This document shows, piece by piece, positions 25,618-33,538 of a stretch of DNA of 64,000 nt. The stretch lies in assembly GCF_000337375.1 (NCBI RefSeq), contig NZ_AOJG01000028.1:53046-117045 (forward strand), written 5' to 3'. The DNA is from Halorubrum lipolyticum DSM 21995. GTDB lineage: Archaea; Halobacteriota; Halobacteria; Halobacteriales; Haloferacaceae. How positions within the stretch are numbered: the stretch's first letter is position 1; each line of letters starts with the position of its first letter. The position numbers and the translations under genes were made by a program. The notes under the pieces were generated by a model. It worked only from the letters and a program-made list of their open reading frames with translations. It was not told the origin of the DNA and made no database searches.

Positions 25618-26100
25618 TCAACACTCCGTCCCCGCGAACGGACACCGCTCGACTCCGGTTGGTGCAGTCGCCGCACACGCGTTCGACGCTCCGTCGACGA
25701 GCGCTCGCAGGCGTTCGATCGCTTCGTCCGGGAGGACGTATCCGATTCGGTACCCCGCTTCGAGGGGCATGTCGAACCCCGTTCGACGGCGGAAGAACGT
25801 TCGGACGGCACACTGGCGCGCTTCGAGTTCCAGCGCGACTTCTCGCCCCCGATCGGTGAGCGCGACCCCGGCTCGCTTCTCGTATCGGAGAAGCCCAGTG
25901 TCGGCGAGCCGATCAAACAGCTCCGTCACGCTCGACGGCGTGACGTCGAGGCGATCGCTCACCTCGCCGGTCCGAACCCGACCGTCGCGGTCGGTGCCGA
26001 TCCGTCTGATCGCGATCAGGTACAGCCCGCCGTTCCGATCGACGCAGGCGGTGGGCCGCGCGCAGCCGCAGACGTCCGTCTGTGAGTGGTCGGTAGCCAT
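25618..26100 (-). CDS. DtxR-like winged-helix regulator with Cys clusters
   Basis: The protein is 160 aa. The body (LYLIAIRRIGTDRDGRVRTGEVSDRLDVTPSSVTELFDRLADTGLL, then GVALTDRGREVALELEARQ) is the N-terminal winged helix and dimer-helix region of DtxR/MntR-type regulators. The usual metal-site residues are not clearly preserved. Instead there is a Cys cluster at each end: CGCARPTAC at the N-terminus, and three Cys including CPFAGTEC at the C-terminus. These could bind an Fe-S cluster or metal and sense NO or oxygen (inference). Its promoter has CGAACATGTTCC 39 nt before the start, so it is itself in the regulon. Confidence 0.82.
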   Translation of the reverse strand: MATDHSQTDVCGCARPTACVDRNGGLYLIAIRRIGTDRDGRVRTGEVSDRLDVTPSSVTELFDRLADTGLLRYEKRAGVALTDRGREVALELEARQCAVRTFFRRRTGFDMPLEAGYRIGYVLPDEAIERLRALVDGASNACAATAPTGVERCPFAGTEC

Positions 26101-26139
26101 TATCGTACGGTCGACAGGCTCTGGATATGAGGGTACCTC

Positions 26140-26151
26140 CGAACATGTTCC
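26140..26151 (-). promoter_or_regulatory. CGAA-N4-TTC(C) palindrome before the DtxR-like gene
   Basis: CGAACATGTTCC, core GAACATGTTC, 39 nt upstream of the start codon on the minus strand. Confidence 0.7.
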
Positions 26152-26342
26152 CGTCTATCGTCGATTGCAAGATGGCCCTCTCTGACCGCAGTCAGCGGAG
26201 ACCGACGCGGTCGTGCAACCGGCTCGAGAGCCGCTATCCGTGACGGGTTCGCTGAGGGGTCGGGTCCCGTCAGAAGCGACCCACGCTCGTCGACGTATTG
26301 CTCCGCTCCGTCCCGGCAGGAAGGTCCGCGACCGACGGAAGG

Positions 26343-26354
26343 GGAACATCTTCG
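26343..26354 (+). promoter_or_regulatory. GGAA-N4-TTCG element before the orphan oxidase-like gene
   Basis: GGAACATCTTCG, a two-mismatch relative of CGAACATGTTCG, 38 nt upstream of the ATG at 26393. The matching distance supports both the site and the start choice. Confidence 0.6.
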
Positions 26355-26392
26355 GTGGTACCGTCAGGTGTACGGAGACCGTACCCGACCTC

Positions 26393-27751
26393 ATGGGCGC
26401 GATTCCGGGAAACATCGAGACGGACCAACAGCCCCCGATGACGGTCCCGTTACGACACTTCGTCGTCGGGCTCGTCTTTCTCGTCGCGGGAGTCGGAGTC
26501 GGGGTCGGCTTACATCTGAACGTCGTTCCGGGACTGGGGCGGCTCGCTCACGTCCATCTCCTGTTAGCCGGGTGGATCTGTATCACGATCATGGGTGCGA
26601 TGACGCAGTTCGTCCCCGTCTGGTCGGGGGCGACCCTCCACTCGAGGCGTCTCGCGAACGTGCAGTTGGGGCTGGTCGTCGCCGGTCTCTCCGGGTTCGT
26701 CGCCGCGTTTCTCCTGGTCGAGACGGCGTGGCTCATCCCGTTCGCGACGCTCATGCTCGTCGGCTTCTGGGTCTTCGCGTACAACATCGTCCGAACGCTC
26801 GGCACGGTCGAGGAGTACGACGTCACCGAACGCCACTTCCTCGGTGCGCTCGGCTTCGTACTCCTGTTGACCGCTCTCGGCGTCCTCCTCGCGGTCGATT
26901 TCACGGTTCCGACGTTCTCGCGGGTCGGCCTCAGCCGGTCCGGGGTGGTGGGAGCCCACGCGACCCTCGCGGTGTTCGGTGCCGTGCTCACGACGGTGTA
27001 CGGCGCGCTGTACCAGCTCGGGACGATGTTCACACAGACGGAACTACACGGGATCGACCACCGGCTCCGATCCGTCGAGGAGATCGCGCATCCCACCGGC
27101 GTGGTCGTGCTCGCGGTCGGTCGGCTCGCGGCTCACGCTCCCGTCGCGCGGGTCGGCGGTCTGTTGATCCTGTTCGCCGCGTCGGCGTTCTGTCTCGTTC
27201 TGGCACGCAAACTGTACGAGATGCGGGTCGAACGGACCCCGATGCACACGCGGTACATCGTGGCGGTCGGCGCACTCGCACTGTGGATCGCCGTCTCAGT
27301 ACCGGCTTGGATATCCGACCCGTTGACGCGTGAGCATCTGCTCGGCGCGGCGAACGCCGGCCACCTGCTGTTGTTGGGAGCGATCGGGTTCGTCGTCGTT
27401 GGGACGCTGTATCACATCGTTCCCTTCGTCATCTGGGTCAACCGGTACAGCGACCTGCTGGGGTTAGCGGACGTGCCGATGATCGACGACCTCTACGACG
27501 ACCGAATTGCCGCGCTCGACGGGGCACTCCTCGGGGGCGGAAGCGCGCTGATCGTGGGCGCGAACCAACTGGGAGTCGCCGGAACGCCGGCGCTCCTCGG
27601 CGGGCTGCTGGCGGGCGCCGGCGTCGCGGCGTTCGTGTCCAACATGGTGCTCGTGTTGGTCCGTCACAGCCCTCACTCGATCGATCGCATCGTCTTGGGC
27701 TCGTTCTCGCCGCGTCCCGCCCGCGCTCCCGGCGAGGCGAACGAGGAGTGA
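26393..27751 (+). CDS. Orphan heme-copper-oxidase-like / NnrS-like membrane protein
   Basis: The protein is about 452 aa with about 12 membrane helices. The ATG at 26393 is chosen because upstream codons are Arg-rich and because a regulon palindrome sits 38 nt before it. Conserved-looking His residues lie in membrane segments: LAHVHLLLAGW, GAHATLAVFG, NAGHLLLLG and GTLYHIVPFVIWVNRYSDLLG. This resembles oxidase subunit I or NnrS scaffolds but lacks the full set of CuB His. The lineup with nirK and nos genes suggests a role in NO handling or quinol electron transfer (inference). No norB gene is present in the window. Confidence 0.8.
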   Translation: MGAIPGNIETDQQPPMTVPLRHFVVGLVFLVAGVGVGVGLHLNVVPGLGRLAHVHLLLAGWICITIMGAMTQFVPVWSGATLHSRRLANVQLGLVVAGLSGFVAAFLLVETAWLIPFATLMLVGFWVFAYNIVRTLGTVEEYDVTERHFLGALGFVLLLTALGVLLAVDFTVPTFSRVGLSRSGVVGAHATLAVFGAVLTTVYGALYQLGTMFTQTELHGIDHRLRSVEEIAHPTGVVVLAVGRLAAHAPVARVGGLLILFAASAFCLVLARKLYEMRVERTPMHTRYIVAVGALALWIAVSVPAWISDPLTREHLLGAANAGHLLLLGAIGFVVVGTLYHIVPFVIWVNRYSDLLGLADVPMIDDLYDDRIAALDGALLGGGSALIVGANQLGVAGTPALLGGLLAGAGVAAFVSNMVLVLVRHSPHSIDRIVLGSFSPRPARAPGEANEE

Positions 27752-27830
27752 CGACTGGCCCGAACGCACGAGGTCGACGGCTCTGCCGTCCGAGAGGGCG
27801 GTCAGTTCCCGCGCGACGAGCCACCAAACA

Positions 27831-27842
27831 CGAACATGTACG
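27831..27842 (+). promoter_or_regulatory. CGAA-N4-T(A)CG element before an unknown gene
   Basis: CGAACATGTACG, one mismatch from the perfect palindrome, exactly 38 nt before the ATG at 27881. The spacing argues for that start rather than the upstream ATG at 27836. Confidence 0.6.
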
Positions 27843-27880
27843 GGACTAGGGGTACCCCTCTCGATCTCGAACGAACGCGT

Positions 27881-28459
27881 ATGCCCAGCTTTCCGTCGCC
27901 GTTCGGGTCCGATGAGAGCGATTTGTTCGACGGGTACGACGAGTTCGTTTCGGACCACGTCCCGAGACCGGGCGAGTTCCTCGAGCCGCACGACCTGCTC
28001 ACCGGTGGCGACCACGTCGCGTTTCACCGCCTCACTCGCGACTGTTTCGAGGAGCGAAAGGTGTACGATATGACGTTCAACTACAACCTCGCCCGGCTGA
28101 ACCTCGACACGCGTCACACGGGTGCCGGCTACCGCTACGCCGTCGAACGCGGCGACGTCGACGACGCCGTCGACTCGGAAGACGTCGACCGCGTGCTCCG
28201 CGCGGAGTTCACGCCGACGACGCCGTTCTGTCCACAGACGCACACGCTGACGATCGGGTCGTTCCGCGCGTGGAACGGGCTCGCGGATCGGCACGAGTAC
28301 GATCTCGTCCGCGTCCGTGCGGCGCCAATGCATCACCAGAGCGAGACGATTAACGAGCGGCTCGCCGACCTCGAGGAGACGTACCTCGAGACGGGAGACG
28401 TGACCGCCGACCCCGAGAGCGGTACCGAGATCGGGTCGACACGAGGTCTAGGTCTGTGA
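27881..28459 (+). CDS. Unknown protein of the denitrification regulon
   Basis: The protein is about 192 aa from MPSFPSPFG. Family not recognised. Seen: an acidic soluble protein with DLLTGGDHVAFHRLTRDCFEERKVYDMTFNYN and a central PFCPQTHTLTIGSF, with HH in APMHHQSE. These Cys/His residues could form a metal site. The extreme C-terminus (GSTRGLGL) abuts a convergent truncated gene and may be altered. The CGAACATGTACG site at the regulon distance is the main clue that it acts with denitrification. Confidence 0.65.
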   Translation: MPSFPSPFGSDESDLFDGYDEFVSDHVPRPGEFLEPHDLLTGGDHVAFHRLTRDCFEERKVYDMTFNYNLARLNLDTRHTGAGYRYAVERGDVDDAVDSEDVDRVLRAEFTPTTPFCPQTHTLTIGSFRAWNGLADRHEYDLVRVRAAPMHHQSETINERLADLEETYLETGDVTADPESGTEIGSTRGLGL

Positions 28460-28757
28460 CCGGGGTGGCCGTCTCTCGTGCGCTGTCTAGCTTTCTGGCC
28501 GCGAGCTCTACTCGTGTCTCGGCGGTTGTCACCACCATCGAGGCGTTCGCGACTGCGTCGTCAACGGCCGCCCGGCGGATTGTTCTGTCCTGCGCAACGA
28601 TCGCGAGCGTTTCGCACACCTCGTCGGAATCTCTCTCCGTATCGACGACGATATCCGCCGCTTTTTCGACGGACAGTCCGTCGAAATCCGGCGAGTCGCC
28701 GTCGGACTCCGGTTCAATCGGCCGATCGTCGGCTGATTCCTTGGACATCCGTGTCAC
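28350..28757 (-). pseudogene. 3'-truncated acidic helical protein
   Basis: From MTRMSKESADDRPIEPESDG to about ARETATPVTDLD (near 28450) this frame is acidic, helical and haloarchaeal (VEKAADIVVDTERDSDEVCETLAIVAQD). After that it becomes Arg/Ser-rich and antisense to the preceding gene. The C-terminus has probably been lost at a junction near 28450. The start overlaps the stop of the ArsC-like gene (ATGA), so it was once its partner. Function not recognised. Confidence 0.5.
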
Positions 28758-29233
28758 TCCGTGGATCCCGTTTCCGACAGTAACTCGTCGAACAGCGCGA
28801 CGACACGACGCTCGATTTCGTCGCGAATCTCGCGAACCTCCTTGAGCGGACGTTCGTGTGGATCGTCAAGCCCCCAATCCCGGTTCTCACCGTTCCACGT
28901 TGCCGGGCACACGTCTGCTGCCGAACAGCCCATTGTCACGACCAGATCTACCGCCTGTAACTCCTCGGGTGTCACCTCTCGCGGCGTTCGGTCGCTGAGA
29001 TCGATGTCTCGTTCACGCATTGCCTCAACGACGACATCGTGAACGTGGTCTGCGGGTCGTGTCCCGCCGGTAATTATCTCGATCTGATCACTCGCTTCAC
29101 GACGGTCGCGCTCGCGCTGGGCGAACGCCGTCGCCATCTGGCTCCGCCCTGCGTTTTGGACACAGACGAACGCGATTCGGTGGTCCGGTTGACCGCTGTG
29201 GTGGCTCACGACTCGGTATGTGGGAGGAATCAC
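28754..29233 (-). CDS. ArsC-type arsenate reductase / low-molecular-weight phosphatase
   Basis: The protein is 159 aa. Seen: the catalytic loop CVQNAGRSQMA (C-x5-R) after IAFV, ITGGTRPADHVHDVV, DLVVTMGCSAADVCPA, and a C-terminal acid DWGLDDP. This matches thioredoxin-type arsenate reductases of the LMW tyrosine-phosphatase fold, with the second Cys pair (C in MGCS, C in VCPA). It is likely an arsenate reductase; a protein phosphatase is the alternative. The true start may be a few codons later than the first ATG. Confidence 0.88.
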   Translation of the reverse strand: MIPPTYRVVSHHSGQPDHRIAFVCVQNAGRSQMATAFAQRERDRREASDQIEIITGGTRPADHVHDVVVEAMRERDIDLSDRTPREVTPEELQAVDLVVTMGCSAADVCPATWNGENRDWGLDDPHERPLKEVREIRDEIERRVVALFDELLSETGSTE

Positions 29234-29373
29234 TAAAATCGTTACTTGGGACTAATAGTGAGTGCTATAGAGGGGTACGTTGAAGTAGTGACTGAATTGG
29301 GGATGTATTCGTCTGACTGAGCTTCGGAGGGTAACACCTGCCGAGACGTAGGCGCCGCCGCTTCTCGACGAAC

Positions 29374-30432
29374 TCAGTCGGTCGTCGTCGAATCCGGGAG
29401 CTGCTTCGGCGGCAACAGTAAGCAGACGGCGTTTCCTCCGGAATCCCGCGATTCGAACAACACCTCTCCACCGAGTGATTCAACGCACCACTTCATCACA
29501 AAAAGGCCGATCCCGGAGCCGTGGGACGTGCTCGTGGTGACGGTCGGCGAAGACAGCGCGGCGATCTCCTCGGGCGGGATCGGCGAATTCGCGTCTTCGA
29601 TGCGGATCTCCGCGCGACCGGTGTTGGGCGATGGACCGACCGTTATCTCGACGACCGGCGCCTCGTCGTCGCTGTGGACGATCGCGTTCTCGACGGCGTG
29701 TGCGAGCGCGTACTCGAACGCGTCGTTGACGTCGATCCACATCGGTTTCCGTTCGCTGACCCGGATGTCCGCGTCGGGGTGTTCGGCACCCATTCGATTT
29801 GCGACGTCCCGCACGGCGCTCGCGGTGGAAACCCGGACAACGTTCGTCTGTGAGTCGGTCACCGCGTGTTCGATCTGCTTCACAGACGTCGCGATGTTAC
29901 CGAGCTTCTCGCCTCTGGACCGAATGGTCGAGATGATCTCCTCGGATGGTTCGCTCTCGGTCCCTTCCATTGCCTGCTCCGCGCATCCGATGATGATCGC
30001 GGCCTCGTTCCGGAGGTTGTGCCGGAGGACGCGCCAGAACAGCTCCGCCCGATGATGGGCGTCGTAGTGACGCGTGATGTCTCGTACCTCGACGTGGACA
30101 CAGCGGTCCGCCGTCGGGCGCTGTCGCGAAATGAACATCTGGATCCAGATGAGTTCGCCGTCCGCTCGCTTGGCCCGCCACATGAACTGTTGCGGGCTTC
30201 CGTTTGCGGCCGTGGAAAGTCGATCGTGGAACTCGGACTCGGTGTGTGGGTACGTGTTCGCCGTGTATTCGGCCACGGAGAGCTCACGCAGTTGGTCCGA
30301 AGTGTAACCGAGGATTTCCTCCAGTCGCGTGTTCGCGTCGAGAACGGCCCCTGAGACTGCGTCGTAGATCGCCACACCGGTGTGGAGCGTATCGAGTATC
30401 GGTGACAGCGTCCCGCATTCCGGCGAGGACAT
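29374..30432 (-). CDS. PAS-domain sensor histidine kinase
   Basis: The protein is 352 aa. PAS domain at about 10-120 (VLDANTRLEEILGYTSDQLRELS, RRADGELIWIQMF-like strands). The dimerisation helix carries the phospho-acceptor His in FWRVLRHNLRNEA. The ATPase domain has an N-box (HAVENAIVHSDDEAP), EDANSPIPPEE and GSGIGLFVMKW. No membrane segment is visible, so it is a cytoplasmic sensor. No response regulator is adjacent. A palindromic AT-rich element lies 40 nt before the start. Confidence 0.93.
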   Translation of the reverse strand: MSSPECGTLSPILDTLHTGVAIYDAVSGAVLDANTRLEEILGYTSDQLRELSVAEYTANTYPHTESEFHDRLSTAANGSPQQFMWRAKRADGELIWIQMFISRQRPTADRCVHVEVRDITRHYDAHHRAELFWRVLRHNLRNEAAIIIGCAEQAMEGTESEPSEEIISTIRSRGEKLGNIATSVKQIEHAVTDSQTNVVRVSTASAVRDVANRMGAEHPDADIRVSERKPMWIDVNDAFEYALAHAVENAIVHSDDEAPVVEITVGPSPNTGRAEIRIEDANSPIPPEEIAALSSPTVTTSTSHGSGIGLFVMKWCVESLGGEVLFESRDSGGNAVCLLLPPKQLPDSTTTD

Positions 30433-30790
30433 ACGGCCGGGGATTTCACCGAGACACGGTCTTCGTTGCTATGAGTGATATATATCGCTCCGTACGAGAT
30501 CAGCGGCCGAACGGGCGTTCTCTAATCAGGAGAGAATGGAATTTGTGCCAAACAGATTATGTCACGCTCGCCCACTTCCGAAGTCTCGTCCGGGGCCGCG
30601 CCATAGCCAGATTATGTTAATCTAAAATCTGCGATTTAAATGTCGGAGAGGACTCGTCTTCGCCGGGCGAGAACGGGTACAACGGACCGGTCACGACGAG
30701 TATATATCCCATCGGTCGACTTCTGACGCGTCCGTTCACCTATTATAAGCGTTCAAGCGCAGGCCGCCGAATGGCCCGATCGAGTAACAG
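30433..30790. other. AT-rich intergenic region with palindromic promoter element
   Basis: No gene is seen. At 30473-30490 there is a near-perfect palindrome, GAGTGATATATATCGCTC, with a TATA centre, 40 nt before the histidine kinase start on the minus strand. The rest is AT-rich and holds probable promoters for both sides. Confidence 0.4.
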
Positions 30791-31009
30791 ATGACAACGG
30801 ACACCAACCGGAGGCCGAGGAGCGACGAGGCGACCGGACGGAAATCGACGACTCCCGCGTGCACCGGTCTGGTACATCAGGTCGACAGGCGGTCGTCGGG
30901 TCCCGACCGGGTCACGGTGTTCCCGGGCGACGCGACCGACGACGAGCGGCTGTCGGCGTGGGTAACGGTGGACGTCGACTCCGTCGTCAAGCCCGAATGC
31001 TTCCGATAA
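30791..31009 (+). CDS. DUF7511-like small protein
   Basis: The protein is 72 aa with a Ser/Arg-rich N-terminus and then DRVTVFPGDATDDERLSAWVTVDVDSVV, the pattern of the haloarchaeal DUF7511 family (short beta-rich proteins of unknown function). After the stop codon the same frame continues with protein-like codons (ECTAIAAGETAEE). A shifted frame then encodes a Pro/Asp/Ala repeat tail, suggesting the original protein was longer. Confidence 0.65.
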   Translation: MTTDTNRRPRSDEATGRKSTTPACTGLVHQVDRRSSGPDRVTVFPGDATDDERLSAWVTVDVDSVVKPECFR

Positions 31010-31088
31010 CCGCCCGAATGCACCGCGATCGCGGCGGGCGAGACGGCCGAGGAGACGGGCGCTGCCGGCCCGGGTCGAATCCGATTCC

Positions 31089-31184
31089 CCGGCCGACCCC
31101 GACCCGGACGCTCCGGCCGACCCCGACCCGGACGCTCCGGCCGACCCCGACTCGGACGCTCCGGCCGACCCCGACTCGGGCGGC
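31089..31184 (+). repeat. Four 24-bp tandem repeats
   Basis: Four consecutive 24-bp units starting ccggccgaccccgac at 31089, 31113, 31137 and 31161; the later units carry CTC for CCC changes. In one forward frame they encode PADPDPDA repeats ending in a stop at 31197-31199. They lie downstream of the DUF7511 gene but out of its frame. Confidence 0.85.
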
Positions 31185-31226
31185 TCCGCCGGTAACTGAC
31201 GAATCCGAGGTGGTCCGTCGGTGGGT

Positions 31227-32099
31227 ATGAAACGACGGGAGCTCCTCGACACCGCGCTGGACCGAGTCGCGCTTGGGGCCGTCGTTTCCTCGGTCGTCGA
31301 ACTGTCCGATCTGCGGTCTGCGGCGCTGTCTCTTTCTGCGGGCGAGCCGGCCCGGCCGACACCAATCGACGCCGAAAGTGCGGTCTCTCGCGAACGGACC
31401 GCGGGCGGCTACGCGATGACGTACGAGTGGACGGACCGGTCCGGGAGGGAGTGGCGTCTGGAGTTCCCGCTCGAGCGGTCCGCGTACAGAGAGGCGGCCG
31501 ACGAGCCGCACGGATACCTGAGCGGCTTCGAAGCGGCGAAGGCGAGCGCTCACGTCGAGCGGCTCACGGAGGCGCTCGCCGACGCGAGCACGACGGGCGA
31601 GCGTGCCCGGCGATCGCTTCCCGAGTCGGTCCGTCTCGAAGGGGCGATCGGACTCGTCCACTCGCTCGAATACACGACGGACGTGGAATCGACGGGAGCG
31701 CCGGACTACATTCGAACCGTCGAGGAGACGCTCGTCGACGGCTGCGGTGACTGCGAGGACCTCACGTATCTGCTGGTCGGGATGCTTTCGCAGTCGACGT
31801 TCGGCTACCGGACCGCGATGGTGATTCTCCCCGGTCACATGCTCGCCGGCATTCACAGGGACGACCTCCCGGCGGCGTACGCCGACGCGCCGACGCTCCC
31901 GGGGGGGACGTACGTCGGGATCGAGTGCACCACGCCCCGGCCAGTCGGCGACTTCAAAGACGAGCCCGTGTTAGCAGTGTACGGGGACGGTCTCGAGTAC
32001 ATCGACCAGTCGGCGATCGCCGACACGGGCGAGGATCTCCTCCGAGACCCGGCGCAGTTTCAGACGATCGCCGCCGCGTCGGCGAGCCACCCGCACTGA
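31227..32099 (+). CDS. Transglutaminase-like cysteine protease-fold protein
   Basis: The protein is about 290 aa. The ATG at 31227 (MKRRELLD) follows another ATG two codons before. It has a weak hydrophobic N-terminal segment. The catalytic-type Cys lies in VDGCGDCEDLTYLLVGML, and His in LPGHMLAGIHRD, followed by an Asp/Glu-rich strand (VGIECTTPRPVG). This Cys-His layout is that of transglutaminase-like proteins. The substrate is unknown; cell-envelope processing is possible. Confidence 0.8.
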   Translation: MKRRELLDTALDRVALGAVVSSVVELSDLRSAALSLSAGEPARPTPIDAESAVSRERTAGGYAMTYEWTDRSGREWRLEFPLERSAYREAADEPHGYLSGFEAAKASAHVERLTEALADASTTGERARRSLPESVRLEGAIGLVHSLEYTTDVESTGAPDYIRTVEETLVDGCGDCEDLTYLLVGMLSQSTFGYRTAMVILPGHMLAGIHRDDLPAAYADAPTLPGGTYVGIECTTPRPVGDFKDEPVLAVYGDGLEYIDQSAIADTGEDLLRDPAQFQTIAAASASHPH

Positions 32100-32195
32100 C
32101 CGGGGTAACTACGTTGAGCATGGCTAATTTGTGCTGTTCAGGGACCAGCTATTTCTGATGATGATACGTTTAAAGAACCGAATTTCGACAAAACC

Positions 32196-32215
32196 GGCTC
32201 TGTTGAAGTCCTTAG
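32196..32215. repeat. IS-like terminal sequence remnant, left
   Basis: GGCTCTGTTGAAGTCCTTAG matches, with two differences, a 20-mer at 40352-40371 (same orientation). This resembles the ends of haloarchaeal IS5-type elements; no transposase is present between or beside them. The surrounding gap 32100-32307 holds nothing else. Confidence 0.5.
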
Positions 32216-32307
32216 AACCTGATACAAATTTCGTGCGAGATACAGAGAGTATAGCGGTCATTAATCGGTAGTACTCAGTTATGTTCTCACGCACCTTCTG
32301 ATGTAGT

Positions 32308-32835
32308 ATGGTAGCGTGGCATCAGAACACGCTGAAGGGTTGGTGGCGAGATATGAGCGCAGGGTTCGTCCTAGCGGCTGCGGCACTCGCTGTCTCCCTC
32401 CTCTACCTGCTTGTGTTGCCGAACGTCCCGTTACCGCTTTCACCAGATGCGAAGTACTGGGCCGGGTACGCGCCGCAATTCGCATTTGTCGCCGGGCTCA
32501 TAATTGGTACTCTCGTGTGGCGACCGGTGTTGTCTCGGGCGTCTACCCCAAAACAGGGGGCGGTCACGGGCAGCGCGATGGCGCTCGGGGTCGTGGTACT
32601 TGTACCGATACTGGCAGCAGCGTACGTGTTACTGTTTCCACTCTTCCTGAGCGTCGTTACTGGGCAGGGGTTGGATTACGCACTTCAACTCTACCCGGCA
32701 CCGCTATGGGCTGCCGTCGGTGTCTTTCAAACAGTCGCTACAGTGTGGAGCCCGATCGTCGGTGTTCTGCTCATCCCTATTGGAGCGGTAGCGGGGTGGG
32801 CGCACCAGCGTCACCGTCGCCTCAGTAGCCAGTGA
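32308..32835 (+). CDS. Four-to-five-helix membrane protein
   Basis: The protein is 175 aa and its family is not recognised. Hydrophobic segments lie at about 16-38, 50-68, 84-108, 110-128 and 138-160. The C-terminal end is basic (HQRHRRLSSQ). It has fewer acidic residues than neighbouring proteins because it is nearly all membrane. No motif is visible and no partner is adjacent. Confidence 0.65.
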   Translation: MVAWHQNTLKGWWRDMSAGFVLAAAALAVSLLYLLVLPNVPLPLSPDAKYWAGYAPQFAFVAGLIIGTLVWRPVLSRASTPKQGAVTGSAMALGVVVLVPILAAAYVLLFPLFLSVVTGQGLDYALQLYPAPLWAAVGVFQTVATVWSPIVGVLLIPIGAVAGWAHQRHRRLSSQ

Positions 32836-33040
32836 GCCGTCTTGACCACTCGTAAGCGGGCAAGTACCGGTAGTCACGTCTCCTCACCTGTCTCACGATA
32901 CGCGGAATGTATTCCACACGGCGATCATATCGGGACGTTGAGCCTGAGATGCGACAGCTATATTGCCGTTCTAACATCTATATATTGAAATATATCACTA
33001 ATAATTGGTCTTCTTGTAGTTAGCGTATCACCGGTTACTC

Positions 33041-33370
33041 ATGGAATCGGCTGTGCTCCTCAGGTGCCCGATCTGTAACGCCGTTCACACGCTCGAAGGC
33101 GGACGGAACGAGTACTCGAAACGGGACCTGTACTCCAGTGCGAAGACCCATCTGCGTGGTCACGACCTCAACGAACCCAAAATGGCGATTCGGAAGTACG
33201 GGATCGTTTCCGACGCCACAGAGATCGTGGTTCCCTCGGGAAAGTATCGGCAACTCCCGATCGAAGAGTGGAGGGAACGCGACGACACGTGGCTCCCGGG
33301 CGGTTCCCTGTTCGGTGGCGAGGGCTCTCTGTCAGCACCCGAATCGTCAGTTGAACTCTCGTCTCTGTAA
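33041..33370 (+). CDS. Small zinc-finger-like protein
   Basis: The protein is 109 aa. Seen: LRCPICNAVHTLEGGRNEYSKR, then AKTHLRGHDL, a C-x2-C...H-x3-H arrangement (CPIC, then THLRGH) for one zinc site. The rest is acidic. Proteins of this kind are common haloarchaeal putative DNA- or RNA-binding factors. It is isolated upstream of ppk, in the same direction. Confidence 0.7.
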   Translation: MESAVLLRCPICNAVHTLEGGRNEYSKRDLYSSAKTHLRGHDLNEPKMAIRKYGIVSDATEIVVPSGKYRQLPIEEWRERDDTWLPGGSLFGGEGSLSAPESSVELSSL

Positions 33371-33538
33371 CTCGATGTCGAGGAGTAACCGACCACCATC
33401 AGGAGAATCCGAAACATGAGTGATGCTCTCTCATCTGCAGGGAGTCTTTTCCACTGACCCAGAGATGATCGGACGCTTCCAATTTCGCGGATTCAGGGGT
33501 CGACCCACGAGACCGATTCGCTCCATGCGGGTGATTCC

